NCBI GenBank assembly: GCA_025266875.1
Contig: JALLLT010000002.1
Location: 992,001 to 1,056,000, forward strand
DNA length: 64,000 bases
Source: Fennellomyces sp. T-0311
Taxonomy: Eukaryota > Mucoromycota > Mucoromycetes > Mucorales > Lichtheimiaceae
Reading direction: 5' to 3'
Shown here: in pieces, positions 13,280 to 28,000 of the stretch
How the letters are laid out: every line of letters starts with the position of its first letter
Position numbering within the stretch: the stretch's first letter is position 1
Program-made: the position numbers and the translations under genes
Notes under the pieces: model-generated
Told to the model about the DNA's origin: nothing
What the model saw: only the letters and a program-made list of their open reading frames with translations
The model's database searches: none

Positions 13280-14508
13280 ATAAAGATATGATGTTACACG
13301 CAGACTATGCCAAGAGAGTATTGCGGTGACACAGTGATTTTCCGAGTAGCGGGGGAGTGTTGGGAACTATAATATAAAGCGTATATTGATCTGTTTGATG
13401 TTTACTACAACGAAAATACAAGACCGTTGCGGATGCGAGTATCGGGGATATTGCTTATGCTATTTCCAAGTAAGGCATTTAAGTATGTCGAGCCACACAG
13501 GAAAAATCCAAAACGAATTTGTCAGCTGTGCATCACTCCGTGTCAGAAACCTTCATGCCGAGTGCACTAGTGTTTTTGTCTAATACACTACTTGTTAATG
13601 GCTATTTTTATACGTGTTCGCGCTTTTTTCCTCCGAAATAAACGCAATAATGGCGCGTGCATACCCGAACTTTTTGTTTGACTCTTGAAAAACTCTGGAT
13701 ACACAGGCGCCTGATATGCTCAGATATCTTTGTAATGGCCTGCTGTAACATTAAACGAGTATATTGGTTGTGCTCATTAGCACATGATGCCTGATAACCA
13801 AGTTGGGCAGCACAACAGCTCGTTACCATGACGCCGAAGAAAAACATCTGGGCCGAACTAAAGTAGGACGTGAACCAGCTGCCTTGGAAACAATTTGGTT
13901 GCAATAAGTTGAAAATGAGTAGCAAATATTTCAAGGATGATGTTGGACGTACATCACTTCCCGCCGAAAGTAACAGTGGATAATTAGTTGAATATTCAGT
14001 TGTTGTTCTTCGTGTCCTACATGCGATAGTGACCACAGCAGCTGCTATACGACAGCAGTATCTTAGTAATCTTAATAGTGCTGAGTGGGATGCTTTATCT
14101 ATTTGAGACACAAAAGAGTGCTACTTTTTTCCCAGGGCAAGAATAGATTCACACACAGGCATGATCGGTGGCTGTCAAGTGGAATAAAGCGAAGAGTAAG
14201 CGCAGCAGTAGTGCCAAGACATGGAGCGCTGGGAAAGGCAGATTCATTTTTCAGAGGCAAGGAAGATGACTTGTTTTAGTGGGTAGCCATTTATTTGGTC
14301 AAACAAAAAGTAATGCTGAGCGCGCCATAGCCTGTTTTGTCGCAGCGTGCAAGCAACAACTTGCTTTTTTAGTGCGCCACAAATGCTTCAACTTTCTCTT
14401 TTTCTTTTTCCCTCCTTTTTCCGACCAACCATTTTGACGTGGACGTTCAGCAGATTGTTACCGACCATTCGATAGCGCAACTCTTAACTACATTAAATCG
14501 CATAGCAG
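13280..14508. other. intergenic stretch with one doubtful ORF
   Basis: A 167-codon minus-strand frame at 14111-13608 is the only long frame. It begins without an ATG near its 5' end and has one possible hydrophobic segment rich in Phe, Val and Cys. No family is recognised. It could be an exon of an unrecognised gene or chance. A pyrimidine-rich tract just upstream of 14509 suits a fungal promoter for the ankyrin gene. Confidence 0.35.
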
Positions 14509-16244
14509 ATGCACGACCAGAAGAAGGACAAATCGAAAGATTACCTCCTGGGTCTTCATTGGGCTGCCACCACTGGCAATGTTGGTAAATGTCAGCTTGA
14601 GCTAGCTTCTAGCGAGGGTGTTGGGGGTCAGGAGAATGCAAGGACAAACAAAATAATAACAAATATACCGTTCCTTGAGCGTATTAGGTCTGGTCAAGTT
14701 TGCCCTAGACCACGGCGCGCCTATCGATGCTGTTGTAAACGGATTTATGCCGCTGCAACTAGCATGCATCAGTGACAATAACATCGCAGTCGTCCAGTAT
14801 CTGATCGATCGAGGCGCTGAAGTGAATGCCCAACGGTAATTGAAGGCCAACCTAGTTTTAAAGGGGGGAGGAGTGTTTGCTCGGCGGGGGGATGTGTGTG
14901 TATATATGTTGGTCATGTGCATCTACTCTGGCTACTTGCTAATTTAGCGATTGTCTCCTTTCTAGGTGGTCTAAAAAGCACAGTGCGGATAAATCTCAGG
15001 CGGTCGCTGGAGCCATTGGGTCGACAGCACTGCATGTGGCATGTGCCAACGGGTGCACAAAGACCGTGGATCTTTTACTACGCAACGGTGCATTGGTTCA
15101 CGTTAAGGACAAGTACGGATCCAGTCCATTAGATATTGCAGCGGCAAAGCACCACGTGGAGATAGTGCGGCTTTTGGAAACTTTTGGTGCCATGCAACAA
15201 CGCAAGTCGCGACACTTGTCTTCGGAGCTTAGCAACAGTAACGATGACAGCATTGTGGGCAGAAAATCGATGGATGTCGTCTCCATGACACAGAGCGAAA
15301 AGGCAGAGCGCTTTCGGCGCCCCAGTCTGCCGTCAGTCTTTGAAGGCAAGGCACCATTGCATGTGCCCCCACTTTCCACCCTTCCTCCAAAGGCAGTGTC
15401 CGATCCTCGTGCACCAAGACGGAGCCTCAATATCGCACGTCCGACAACAGAAGAGCTTGCACCACCACCGGCTCAGTCTATTGATATTCGCCGTCGCCAC
15501 TCTTCACGCAACAAGACGCCAGAGCTTGCGTCCTCCAAATCGTCTGACGAATCTACTGCCGACGAGTGCGCAACCATAGAGAACCCATGGGCAACAGCGG
15601 AGAGCCAATCGTCACCCCCACAACCGCCAGGGCAGCAACCCGATTGGTACGGCTACGGTGTCGTCAACCGCTATGATGAAGAAAACTACCTCTTATCGCT
15701 CGAACGGAGAGCGTTTAACTTAAGCAACGAAGAGGCTGCAGGACGACGCTCATTAGATCGTGGAGGCTCATATCCACGCCAAGGATCATTGAAACGATGT
15801 AGTTCAGACGGGGGCCATTTACGGACAACGGCGCTGATGAACGCCATGGCCGCCAACACGGCGCAAACAGAAACACAAGAGAGTGACAGCGAGCCCACCC
15901 CACGCCCATCCGTGGTCTTGGACGATGGGCCAGAAGCAGAGGCCTTACGGAACTTCCAAGAAAGGGAAATGAAGAAGGCGTGGTGGAGTGCGTTCGGAGG
16001 CCGAAAATCAATGGATGTAGCGACGTACCACTATGGGCGTGGCTCTTTGGATGTGCCTCGCAAGAGCTTGGACCTGCGACCCAGTCTAGACAGTCTATCG
16101 CAGCTGGCTAAGAAGAGTGTCGAGGGACTGTCGCGTCGCAGCGTTGACTACCAAGACCGACCAAGTAGCCCAGCCGATCAGTACAGCACTGCAAGCCGCC
16201 CAGGATTTCTTTCAAGACTCGTTGGGGCCTGGTCTAAAAAGTAG
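14509..16244 (+). CDS. ankyrin-repeat protein with long Ser/Pro-rich tail
   Basis: Three exons (14509-14584, 14688-14835, 14966-16244) give 500 residues. Ankyrin repeats fill about residues 12-155: GLHWAATTGNVG, MPLQLACISDNN with YLIDRGAEVNA, TALHVACANGCTKTVDLLLRNGA, and SPLDIAAAKHHVEIVRLLE. The remaining 340 residues are disordered and rich in Ser, Pro and Arg, with many short R-[RK]-S-[MLV]-D-like motifs. Ankyrin repeats bind partner proteins, and the tail looks like a set of phosphorylation sites for basophilic kinases (inference). No catalytic domain is seen. It is convergent with the WDR5 gene; the two stop codons are about 230 bp apart. Confidence 0.85.
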
Positions 16245-16475
16245 GCCTGTCGACCACATACCACACACAATTATCCCCCACCCCCAATGCCATAGCAAAC
16301 CCAATATCACACACCCACTCAACCTCACACGCACCCATTGTTTCTTGTAGTCCCACCACCCATCTGCATTGTATATACTAAGTTTATAATGGGCAAAAAC
16401 AAACGACCTTCTTTCATTTCGTTGGGAGTCTGATGATAGTTGCTAATAGGGAGGGATTGAGGGATCTGCAGGGCG

Positions 16476-17991
<1,516 letters not shown>

Positions 17992-18244
17992 CTATCGTTT
18001 GCCACCGAAAGGAAAATGTGTTCAAATCGGGTCTGTACTCCTGCTTCAAGAATTGAAATTGATGCGACTGGAAAACGCTCTGGCAAACAGGCGCGTGACT
18101 TGCTTTTTTTATATGAGCATCCGTTTGCAGCATGAATCGAACTGAACGTAAGTCCGCGTAAAGAGAGAGATTCGATTCGAATTTTCATTTATCATATGAA
18201 TTAATCACAAAAAGCTTAATAAAACACGGATAACAATAATAAAT

Positions 18245-21200
18245 CTAGCCCCAGACGTCTTCGTTATAACGCCCTTCATCAATGAATTTATGCACATATT
18301 CATCTGCTTCTTCCTCCGTACGGGCCGCGCCAAAGCTCTTTGCTATGTTGTTGAATGTTCGTCGCACATCACGGCTCATATTACCAGCACCACAAACATA
18401 TACCGAAGCAGGAGGTTGTCCATCAGATCCATTCAGCAGTGCCCATACTTCTGTTGCATTTGCAAGGAGTTGGTGTTGGACATACTTGACCGGTTCATTC
18501 TGTCGTGAGAAAGCAACGTGTAATGACGATAGCACACCACTGTCTACATAGCCGTTCAATTCGTCGCCGTAGATAAAATCTTGATCCGAGCGACGGCAGC
18601 CAAAGAATAGTACACATTGACCAATACTCTTGTCACCTTCTTGTCGCTGGTAGGCACGTTCTTGCAAGAAACCACGGAATGGAGAAAGACCCGTGCCAGC
18701 AGCGATCATAATAATAGGCACTGATGGATCTGATGGCAAGCCGAATGTGCTCTTGGATGATTTTAGAGCAGCACGAATATTCTTGTCAGGAGTGCGAGAA
18801 AGATATGACGATGCCAGACCATAGAACTCACGACCATCCTTCAAGACGTCGTGGACCACACCGACCGTAAGGTGAGCCTTCTTGGGATGCGACAGAGGTG
18901 ATGAGGCGATCGAGTAGCGACGAGGTTGCATGATACCGACGGCAGAAAGGAATTGACCGATGTCCAGTTGATTCACTTGGGGGTAGTTCTTTTGTAGCTC
19001 GAGCAATGTACGATTCTTCTCGATAAATGCAGGATATTCGGTACTGTCAGGCATGATCAACCCACGGAACGTTTCAGCGGTTTCTGGAGACGCCTTGCTG
19101 AGCTGCTCAGCAAAGATGGAAAGCATGGTTCGGGTAGGTGGCGATGAAAGGTCAGCATAATAAGTTAATGCGTTACGAACAGTGCATGGACCACGGATAG
19201 ATGCAGCCAATGAACGAGGTGATACGTCCTTGATAGATTCGCGATCGACTTCGAATACCGAGTCAAGTACCCATCCAAAATTGAGTGCAACTGCTTGAAC
19301 CACCTTGGCATCATTCTCTGGCATTACTTCGAGATGGTCACCTGCTTCGTAAAGGTTGCCATTATCGGTTAATGGGATCAATGATGAAATATCAAGCTCA
19401 ATATGACGAGTGCTGCGCCCAGAACCAGGCTGTTGCAATTCCTTGTTCACCAGTATCCTAGAGTTGTAGTCACCATAATGGTTGGATTGTGCTTCATTCC
19501 ATTTGATTTGATCGTTTGGATTGATAAAATTGACCTTGACTGGCGCCTTTTCAACACTGGCACTAGCGGCTGGAACCATCGACTGGTTTTCAGGAACTGA
19601 AAGTCCATACTTGCTTAAAGTAGTAAGCCAAAAGTGTGCACACCTAATTGTAAACGATACAGATTAGTTGTTATTCATCAATTAGACGCTAATATAACTT
19701 ACCACTCGTTAAAATCAGCATCAATATCCGTGTCAGCATTGCCTTCACCATTGGGGAAAAATTGTTCTGCACCAAGGTCAGCTAAGGCACTACTGATCTT
19801 GCGAGGGAATGCTTGGTATGTACGCCAATTCTTGTTACCAACTCCAAATACAGCATACTTCAGTTTGTGCATCAATTTTTTGTGACCAGGTTCATTAACC
19901 TTAGCGGTAATAAATCTGTCTAGATCCTCGCCATGATCAGGTGGTTGTCCATTGTATGTGGCCGTAACAAAGATAACCAGGTCTTGCGCACCGGTTGTTT
20001 TTGGTTCATACTTGCCGGCCTTCAGAACATTCCAATTGTCGATTTCACATAATTCAACGTTCTTGAATCCAAAAGCACGAGCTTGAGATGCAAGTTGGGA
20101 AGCGTAATCTTGAGCTGTACCGGTTTGAGTACCAAAGAGGAAAGTAATAGTGGGAAGATATGCAGTGGACGCTTGCGATGCAATATGTGTAGCCATAGCT
20201 GATGGATCGGCAATTTTTGAGTTCGGCACGGAAGATGTCTTGTCACTGATCGCTGTTACAGTCTCCGTATTTGGCTGCGGGAAATCTGTTCGTGGGTGAA
20301 TGGTCATGAACAGATCCATTGGCTTGGTGGTAGGCATAATGGGATGGAATGTAATATCTGGTCCGTCTACATATCAGGAAGTTGCTATAAGTCAATATTC
20401 TGTATATTTTTTACATTGCTAATATGTAAAAGTACAAACCATAGCAGAACTTAAATCGATGAAGGAACATTGCCAGAACTACCTTGGCTTCTTGAAGGGC
20501 AAATGCCATGCCAATACACGCACGTGGTCCGGTACTGAAAGGCAGCCATGCAAATCTAGATCGCTTTTGCTCCTCTTCGGGTGTAAAACGCTCTGGGTCA
20601 AACTTCTCTGGGTCGGGATAGACTTCGGTATTATGGTGCATCGAGTAGGTATTTACTTGACAGAAAGTACCTTTAGGAATACGATAGCCTCCTGATACAA
20701 CACACTCTTTCTTGCAGTACTTGGTGAGGATTTTGACAGGCGGATATTTTCGTAGCGTTTCTTTAAGAACTTGATTCATATACTTCAACTGGCTGATTTG
20801 ATCGGTCGTTGGAACCTTGTCATGAGTAATTCCAGTATTAGAGATCTCTTGAAGCATCTTTGCTTCAATATCTGGGTGACGAGAAAGCTCATACAAACAC
20901 CACGATAGTGTATTTGCTGTAGTCTATAGAATACATAAGCATATTTGCGTTGCATAAAACTGGAGATCACCTACATCGTGTCCGGCAATCAGGAAAGTGA
21001 CAACTTGATTGATAATGTTTTCGTCCGACAACCCCAAATTATGTTCGTCGCGTGCATTAAGCATAAATCCAAGCAAGTCCTTGTTCATATCCGTCGCTTC
21101 GGGACTCTGCTTTCGTTCAATAATGACCTCACCAACAATATCGTTCATGAGTTTCACCGAATGATCGAACTTCTTGTTCTGCTCAATTGGAAGGTGCTTA

Positions 21201-22226
21201 TATAGTGATGGTCGCTGGGCACGAATAACAATTTCTTGTAAGCAGAAGGCCATGGCTTCAATAAAAGGATGTGGTGGCGCATCCTTGGATCCAAGTAATC
21301 CAAAATTATAACCGAAGCCCTAGTTAAAATATAGTTTAATCTCTGTTTTATTGAGTCAAGCACTTGTCAATTTTACTTACTGTGCGGCCAATTGTTTCAA
21401 AAGTGAGTCTAGTAGTCCAGTCTAAAATTTCGACGCGTTCATCAGATGAATACTGCTCAAGTGTCTTGATGGTTTCCATAGCAATGGCACCCATTTCGTG
21501 CAAATAGGCCTAGGATTGTCCATAAGCATCGATGACATTAAAATTACTCTTTGATTAGTACCTTAATAGCACGTGGACTGAACGCAGGCATAAGTAACTT
21601 ATGCGCTAGTTGCCAGTCTTCATGCTCCGTATCGGTAGTAAATAAGCCTTGTCCCGCAAAAGCCTTGATTTCCTTCAAACCCAGTGCAATTTTCTTGGTG
21701 AAATACTCCGATTCTTTGGCAAACATTGACGCAACCGATGGATCATTGGTAGCAATGATTTCAGTTCCCAAGATGTTCATATTGACCAAATGGCCGTAAG
21801 TTCGGAAGACTTTTAACCAGCCTAATGTCCTAAATAGATCATATATGGAGATGATTAACGTCAGATTTTTCCGATACCATAAAAAGGCAAATATTACTGA
21901 TTTGGCAATAGCTCTCCAATTGATCCGACAAAAGGTAATTTACGAGGACCAGGGATGACATTCTTGATGTGCTCCTTGAGGCAGACATGGACCACTTGTT
22001 GGTCACGGACATCAGCAATGTCTTCGAGTATTCTCCCAGATGTGCCACGTAGAATAATATCATTTTGTGGAATGGCCCCAGAAATCGCGAGTTTCTCGGC
22101 AGCAAGGCCACGAACAGTGTTGAGGTTGGCGCCAGAGCCAAAAACTATGATTCTGCCTTGGTTCTCAATGTCATTATTTGATCCCTCAAGTACAACTATA
22201 AGTGATGTCATTGTATCCTTGGACAT
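18245..22226 (-). CDS. self-sufficient cytochrome P450-reductase fusion, CYP505-like, copy A
   Basis: Seven exons (22226-21898, 21829-21562, 21509-21381, 21319-20975, 20923-20440, 20366-19703, 19643-18245) give 1205 residues. Order: an N-terminal extension of about 78 residues; P450 domain from [13 protein letters not shown], with I-helix AGHDTT (split by an intron), K-helix ETLR and heme loop [10 protein letters not shown]; flavodoxin-like FMN domain ([14 protein letters not shown]); then FAD/NADPH reductase ([35 protein letters not shown]). This is the layout of P450foxy and P450BM3, which hydroxylate fatty acids below the terminal carbon using NADPH; that substrate is inferred. No membrane anchor is seen, so it is probably soluble. 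The last exon is nearly identical to copy B, while the other exons have diverged. The CYP505 label is from domain order and motifs, not a search. Confidence 0.92.
18348..19647. repeat. near-identical 1.3-kb tract, member 1 (pair at 25115-26414)
   Basis: The sequence corresponds base for base, at a constant offset of 6767, with 25115-26414. No indel exists across the tract, and I saw no substitution in the blocks I compared. It covers almost all of the last exon of the P450 fusion gene and stops about 4 bases inside the preceding intron. Flanks diverge at once on both sides. Confidence 0.9.
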
Positions 22227-23215
22227 GGTAAAAGCTTTAAAGGAAGATCAGCTTCAAAGTTTCATATTTATATTTAATTTCGATGTGCGCCGTTATATCT
22301 TAATTATTTAGCGCGTGAAGACCTGGGACGAGCGCGGAGTGTCTGGGACTGTTGCTTTGATACCCTTGATTTCAGTCTTACAAGAAACCCAAACTTTGAC
22401 GTTTACGCCAGAATATACGCATCTTTATTACTGAGTCTAATTTACAAGTTGTTTATCAATATTGATGTTAAAGGTGTGCTGGTAATTGGAGTTACAGGGA
22501 CAGAATACTTGGTTATTAGATATCAATATATTTTTTACCCGATATCATAATGCCTATTGTTGGTTAGTTACAATTCGCCTTTATATAGTCGCTCCTCCCC
22601 GCAAACATAGCACATCCGCGAATTTTCCCGGCAAGATTGCTGAAGCTAAAGTTCGATCAGCGCACAGTTAATTGTCCGCTTTGACAACCCTACTAAATAC
22701 ACTGCGTTTTTGGAACACTCCATTAACGCCCCAAAATGAGATTCTGGACAAGCTCTTACGGAATATTTTATCGCTGTTTCTTTATTTTAGAACGTGCAAC
22801 CCAAATTAAAATACACCGTAACTTCTTCATCCAATTACGCAACAGCACGCCATTGTCGACCATGGATTACTTCATTCATTTATAGTAGATACTTCGTATA
22901 TATTTCATCAGATCATATTTTTTTTGAAGACGGAACATTAAAGTTTTATGGTTACTCTTCTCCGCGCATGTAAGGATAGTCTGGCAAAAGAAAGACGTGA
23001 AAACGACATATGATTACGCTACTTCCTACTTCGGTACTCCCCGCAGGGAGTGTAAACGACGGTCAGATCAGCAAATAGGATCATTTTTCCAGGTACGTAC
23101 AAGAGTTAATATTCCTTTCTCTATCAGAAGTGAATGGTGGTGATAGCTATTAGTACACGAGCAGCTACTGTAGAAGTACAGCAAAACTACCGACATTCAC
23201 CATACCCTCGACGGC
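22227..23215. other. upstream region of copy A, no gene
   Basis: AT-rich, with short frames only. It presumably contains the promoter of the minus-strand copy A gene and the edge of transposon-derived DNA. Confidence 0.4.
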
Positions 23216-23219
23216 TCCA

Positions 23220-23940
23220 CCATGTGCTCTACTGGAACTACCTCTCCAAGGCATTCTTACATCGACAGATACCAGAGGCGACCTGAAGTTGCTGTCACCA
23301 AAACTCCTAGTATGCGATCTCTATACATGGTGTCCCACGACTTTACGTCTTCAGCCCGCCGTCCACCGATATACACCAAGGATATCCGGACCAAATTACT
23401 CCTTGGCCAGCTCCAGCAGCATCCCATTTTAGAACATGATCTTTCCCATTCAGTATCATTGAGTCCTTAGCTCAATCGAATACCCACATCTCAATGGCGT
23501 TTACCTCCATCGGTAACAACTTCCCGGATCACGCCCTCAAGACAGCATCTAGCCAAAGAAACCAACGTTTTGCACGTGGGACCAGGGAGACTACGTCGCT
23601 ACTGGCTCAAGTCCTCTATGCCCTACTGGGATCAGTACATCTCTCTCACCAGCACAATGTGGGCTCTTTTAGCGTTTGCGTTTACCTCATGGAATCCGTA
23701 CGGCCTAGTGGTGTTTACTCCTCGATCGTATCTCCAATAAAGCGCATCTCCACCGCAATCTCCCCTCCAAGCACCCCACAGATCTCTGCCCACTCTGTGG
23801 AACTGAACCTGAAACGCTACGACACTTCGTGCTCGATCGCCCGCTGAAGGCCACTTTCTGGTTGTATGCCTTACCCATGATTAGTGCACCACCGTCCACT
23901 ACTCTGGACATCGTATGGGATGCTATTCATCTTCGCTTTT
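23220..23940 (+). pseudogene. decayed LINE-type reverse transcriptase C-terminus (zf-RVT-like)
   Basis: One frame reads RISNKAHLHRNLPSKH, then a CPLCG..ET..H arrangement at about 23787-23827, and ends in a TAG at about 23938-23940. The LHR...C-P-L-C-G...E-T-x-x-H pattern is typical of the zinc-binding segment after the reverse transcriptase of non-LTR retrotransposons. The preceding coding, with a Trp-rich segment at about 23585-23720, lies in another frame, so at least one frameshift separates them. No polymerase motif survives. It is a dead fragment lying between the two P450 genes. Confidence 0.55.
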
Positions 23941-25011
23941 AGTCTCGGTTGGACTTTTGTACTCAAAATCTACCAGCCATCGGTTTGGTAATCCCAAATC
24001 GTATGGGCGATGCATTGGCGCTGCGTGTTAGAGGGCTCCACATGTAATCTTACGGTCGCAAATAACATTTAACGGAACTTAAGACTCGATATACTCTTCT
24101 TGCACCTGAGCTAAACACATAATCTTGGGGCCCAGCGCCAAGACAATAAAACATTTACATACAAAAAAAGTACTGTATCAGTAATCGGTGATAACGAGCG
24201 TTGCAAACTTTTCAACATGAGAAACCAATTATTATATAATCTTTCAGTATCAAATCCCGTATCTGGCATTTCAGTCGAAGTTGCACAATGTTTTTATCGC
24301 AGTTACCAGTAAAACTTTCAGATGCACGATACAGGCTTCCTTATTCTTGGACAATCGAAGAGCAAAGTAACAATCGCCAAGTGGAGAATACTAGATGCAC
24401 ACAGATGTGAAAAAGAGTTTTTAACGTGAAAACGACTACATATGCTATAGCTTGAAGTTGCAGTGCAGTTGTTCTTTGGGTTTAGTTAGAAATCAGAATT
24501 ATTAAATTTTACCCTTTGCTGTCAGAAGTAGCCCATTTACAGCAATCTTAGAGCGCTGTGACGGATGAGTAAAAGATGTTGCAAAACCTTTACAAATAGC
24601 TCACACATGTCTAACTTTGAGAGATGGCAACTGGTACTGGACTATATATCAGGGTAGCAAACAAAGCTCACCGAAGAACATAGTAGCAGCGATTGCTTCT
24701 TCAAGACTTCGTTCATGCCGACTTTTTATTTCTAATTTCAATCATGCACAGCTAGACCAACGGCCTACGAAGCCGAGTTCCTGGTAAGAACCCAACTTAA
24801 CACTCTGGATTGTGTAAGCATTTGAATGTAAGAGCAATACATTTCCATAATAGGTATCAATCACCACTGCACTGGAAGACATTGCTTTCGTAAAATACTG
24901 TTACGATAGTAACACGTTTATATATTTAATAACAATACAGGAATGTATGGCCTACTGGATACAATAATATATGCGATGACTTAAATGTAAAAAAAATGGA
25001 AAGTATGTTCT
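23941..25011. other. intergenic, no gene seen
   Basis: About 1.1 kb of AT-rich DNA downstream of the LINE relic and beyond the 3' end of copy B. No supported frame, tRNA or clear repeat was found. Confidence 0.4.
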
Positions 25012-28000
25012 TTAGCCCCAGACATCCTCATTATAACGTCCTTCGTCGAGAAGCTTTTGAATGAAGTCGTCTGCTTCTTCATCCGTATGCGCCGCGCCAA
25101 AGCTCTTCGCCATATTGTTGAATGTTCGTCGCACATCACGGCTCATATTACCAGCACCACAAACATATACCGAAGCAGGAGGTTGTCCATCAGATCCATT
25201 CAGCAGTGCCCATACTTCTGTTGCATTTGCAAGGAGTTGGTGTTGGACATACTTGACCGGTTCATTCTGTCGTGAGAAAGCAACGTGTAATGACGATAGC
25301 ACACCACTGTCTACATAGCCGTTCAATTCGTCGCCGTAGATAAAATCTTGATCCGAGCGACGGCAGCCAAAGAATAGTACACATTGACCAATACTCTTGT
25401 CACCTTCTTGTCGCTGGTAGGCACGTTCTTGCAAGAAACCACGGAATGGAGAAAGACCCGTGCCAGCAGCGATCATAATAATAGGCACTGATGGATCTGA
25501 TGGCAAGCCGAATGTGCTCTTGGATGATTTTAGAGCAGCACGAATATTCTTGTCAGGAGTGCGAGAAAGATATGACGATGCCAGACCATAGAACTCACGA
25601 CCATCCTTCAAGACGTCGTGGACCACACCGACCGTAAGGTGAGCCTTCTTGGGATGCGACAGAGGTGATGAGGCGATCGAGTAGCGACGAGGTTGCATGA
25701 TACCGACGGCAGAAAGGAATTGACCGATGTCCAGTTGATTCACTTGGGGGTAGTTCTTTTGTAGCTCGAGCAATGTACGATTCTTCTCGATAAATGCAGG
25801 ATATTCGGTACTGTCAGGCATGATCAACCCACGGAACGTTTCAGCGGTTTCTGGAGACGCCTTGCTGAGCTGCTCAGCAAAGATGGAAAGCATGGTTCGG
25901 GTAGGTGGCGATGAAAGGTCAGCATAATAAGTTAATGCGTTACGAACAGTGCATGGACCACGGATAGATGCAGCCAATGAACGAGGTGATACGTCCTTGA
26001 TAGATTCGCGATCGACTTCGAATACCGAGTCAAGTACCCATCCAAAATTGAGTGCAACTGCTTGAACCACCTTGGCATCATTCTCTGGCATTACTTCGAG
26101 ATGGTCACCTGCTTCGTAAAGGTTGCCATTATCGGTTAATGGGATCAATGATGAAATATCAAGCTCAATATGACGAGTGCTGCGCCCAGAACCAGGCTGT
26201 TGCAATTCCTTGTTCACCAGTATCCTAGAGTTGTAGTCACCATAATGGTTGGATTGTGCTTCATTCCATTTGATTTGATCGTTTGGATTGATAAAATTGA
26301 CCTTGACTGGCGCCTTTTCAACACTGGCACTAGCGGCTGGAACCATCGACTGGTTTTCAGGAACTGAAAGTCCATACTTGCTTAAAGTAGTAAGCCAAAA
26401 GTGTGCACACCTAAAGTCACATACAGTTAACATCGCAGTGCAGCTATATTAGTTTTACGAACAATGCATACCATTCATTAAAATCAGCATCGATATCCTT
26501 ATCAGCATTGCCTTCGCCAGTAAGGAAAAGCTGTTCGGCGCCAAACTCTTCAAGGCTATCACTGACTTTCCGTGGGAACACTTGGTAGGTACGCCAGTTC
26601 TTGTTGCCGACACCGAAAACAGCATACTTGAGTTTATGCATCAGCTTTTCGTGATGTGGCTCGTTGGCCTTGGCAGTAATAAACTTGTCAAAATGCTCAG
26701 CGGAATCAGGTGGCTGGCCGTTGTAGGTGGCTGTAACAACAACAACGAGGTCCTGTACGCCCGATTTCTTTGGCTCGTATTTACCAGCTTTTAGTACTTC
26801 CCATTGATCCATTTCGCTGAGTTTGACGTCCTTAAATCCGAAGGCACGTGCTTGGGATGCAAGCTGAGAGGCGTAGTCTTGGGCAGTGCCGGTTTGGGTA
26901 CCAAACAAAAACGTTACAGATGGAAGCTCCGCAGTAGATGCCTGCGAAGCGATATGCTTGGCCATTCCGTCCGGATTTGGTACTGCTACCTTGGGTGCCG
27001 CAGGTCTTGGAGGCTTGGTGTTGTTGACTGCAGAATCGGTTGAGGGCTCAGGGAAGTCCGTACGCGGCTGAATCTTTACAAAGAAGTTATCGGGCTTGGT
27101 GGTTGGGAGATCCGAGTCAAATCCGATCTCTGGTCCATCTACACAGGATATACAAGATAAGTTACTGTTGCGCGAATCACTCAAGTATTATAATTACCAT
27201 AGAAGAACTTGAATCTGTGAAGGAGCATGGCTAAAACAACTTTGGCTTCTTGCAGTGCAAACGCCATACCAATACAGGAGCGAGGACCAGTACTGAATGG
27301 CAACCAGCCAAATCGAGAGCGCTTTTGCTCTTCTTCCGGAGTAAATCGGTCAGGATCAAACTTTTCTGGATCAGGATAAACCTTGGGGTTATGATGCATG
27401 TGGTACACCTGGACCGACGCTCTGGATCCAGCTTTCATACGGTATCCGCCGGGAAGAATACAGTCCTTTTTACAGTACTTGCCAAGCACGCGGACCGGAG
27501 GGTATTTTCGCAGAGTTTCCTTGAGTACGCGGTGCATGTACTTGAGTTCGCTGACTTGCTCATATGTGGGAACCTTGTCATACGTGATCCCAACGTTGGC
27601 GATCTCTTGGAGCATTCTGGTTTCAACCTCCGGATTGCGAGATAGCTCGTATAGCGTCCATGCAAGGGTATTGGCGGTTGTCTATTTGTAACATTGGTGA
27701 GTACCTCATGGGGGCCTTGGCAGGCAAAATATAACTCACATCGTGACCAGCGATAAGGAAAGTAACAACTTGGTAGCGGATATTCTCATCCGTCAAGCCG
27801 AGGTTGTGTTCGTCGCGTGCGTTCAACATGAAACCCAACAAATCTTTGTTCATATCCGTAGCCTCAGGGCTCTCTTTTCTTTCCTTGATGACTTGGTCGA
27901 CGATATCGTTCATGAGTTTGATGGATCGGTCAAACTTTTTGTTCTGTTCTAGTGGTAATCGCTTGACGAACTGCATTTGCTTTGTACGTGCAATGGCATG

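Noticed and set aside
13608..14111. 167-codon minus-strand frame
   Set aside because: No ATG near the start and no family; kept only as a note in the intergenic entry.
26411..26433. Start codon upstream of the last exon of P450 copy B (MLTVCDF)
   Set aside because: It reads through intron 6; the acceptor at 26411 and the joined FMN domain show this is intron.
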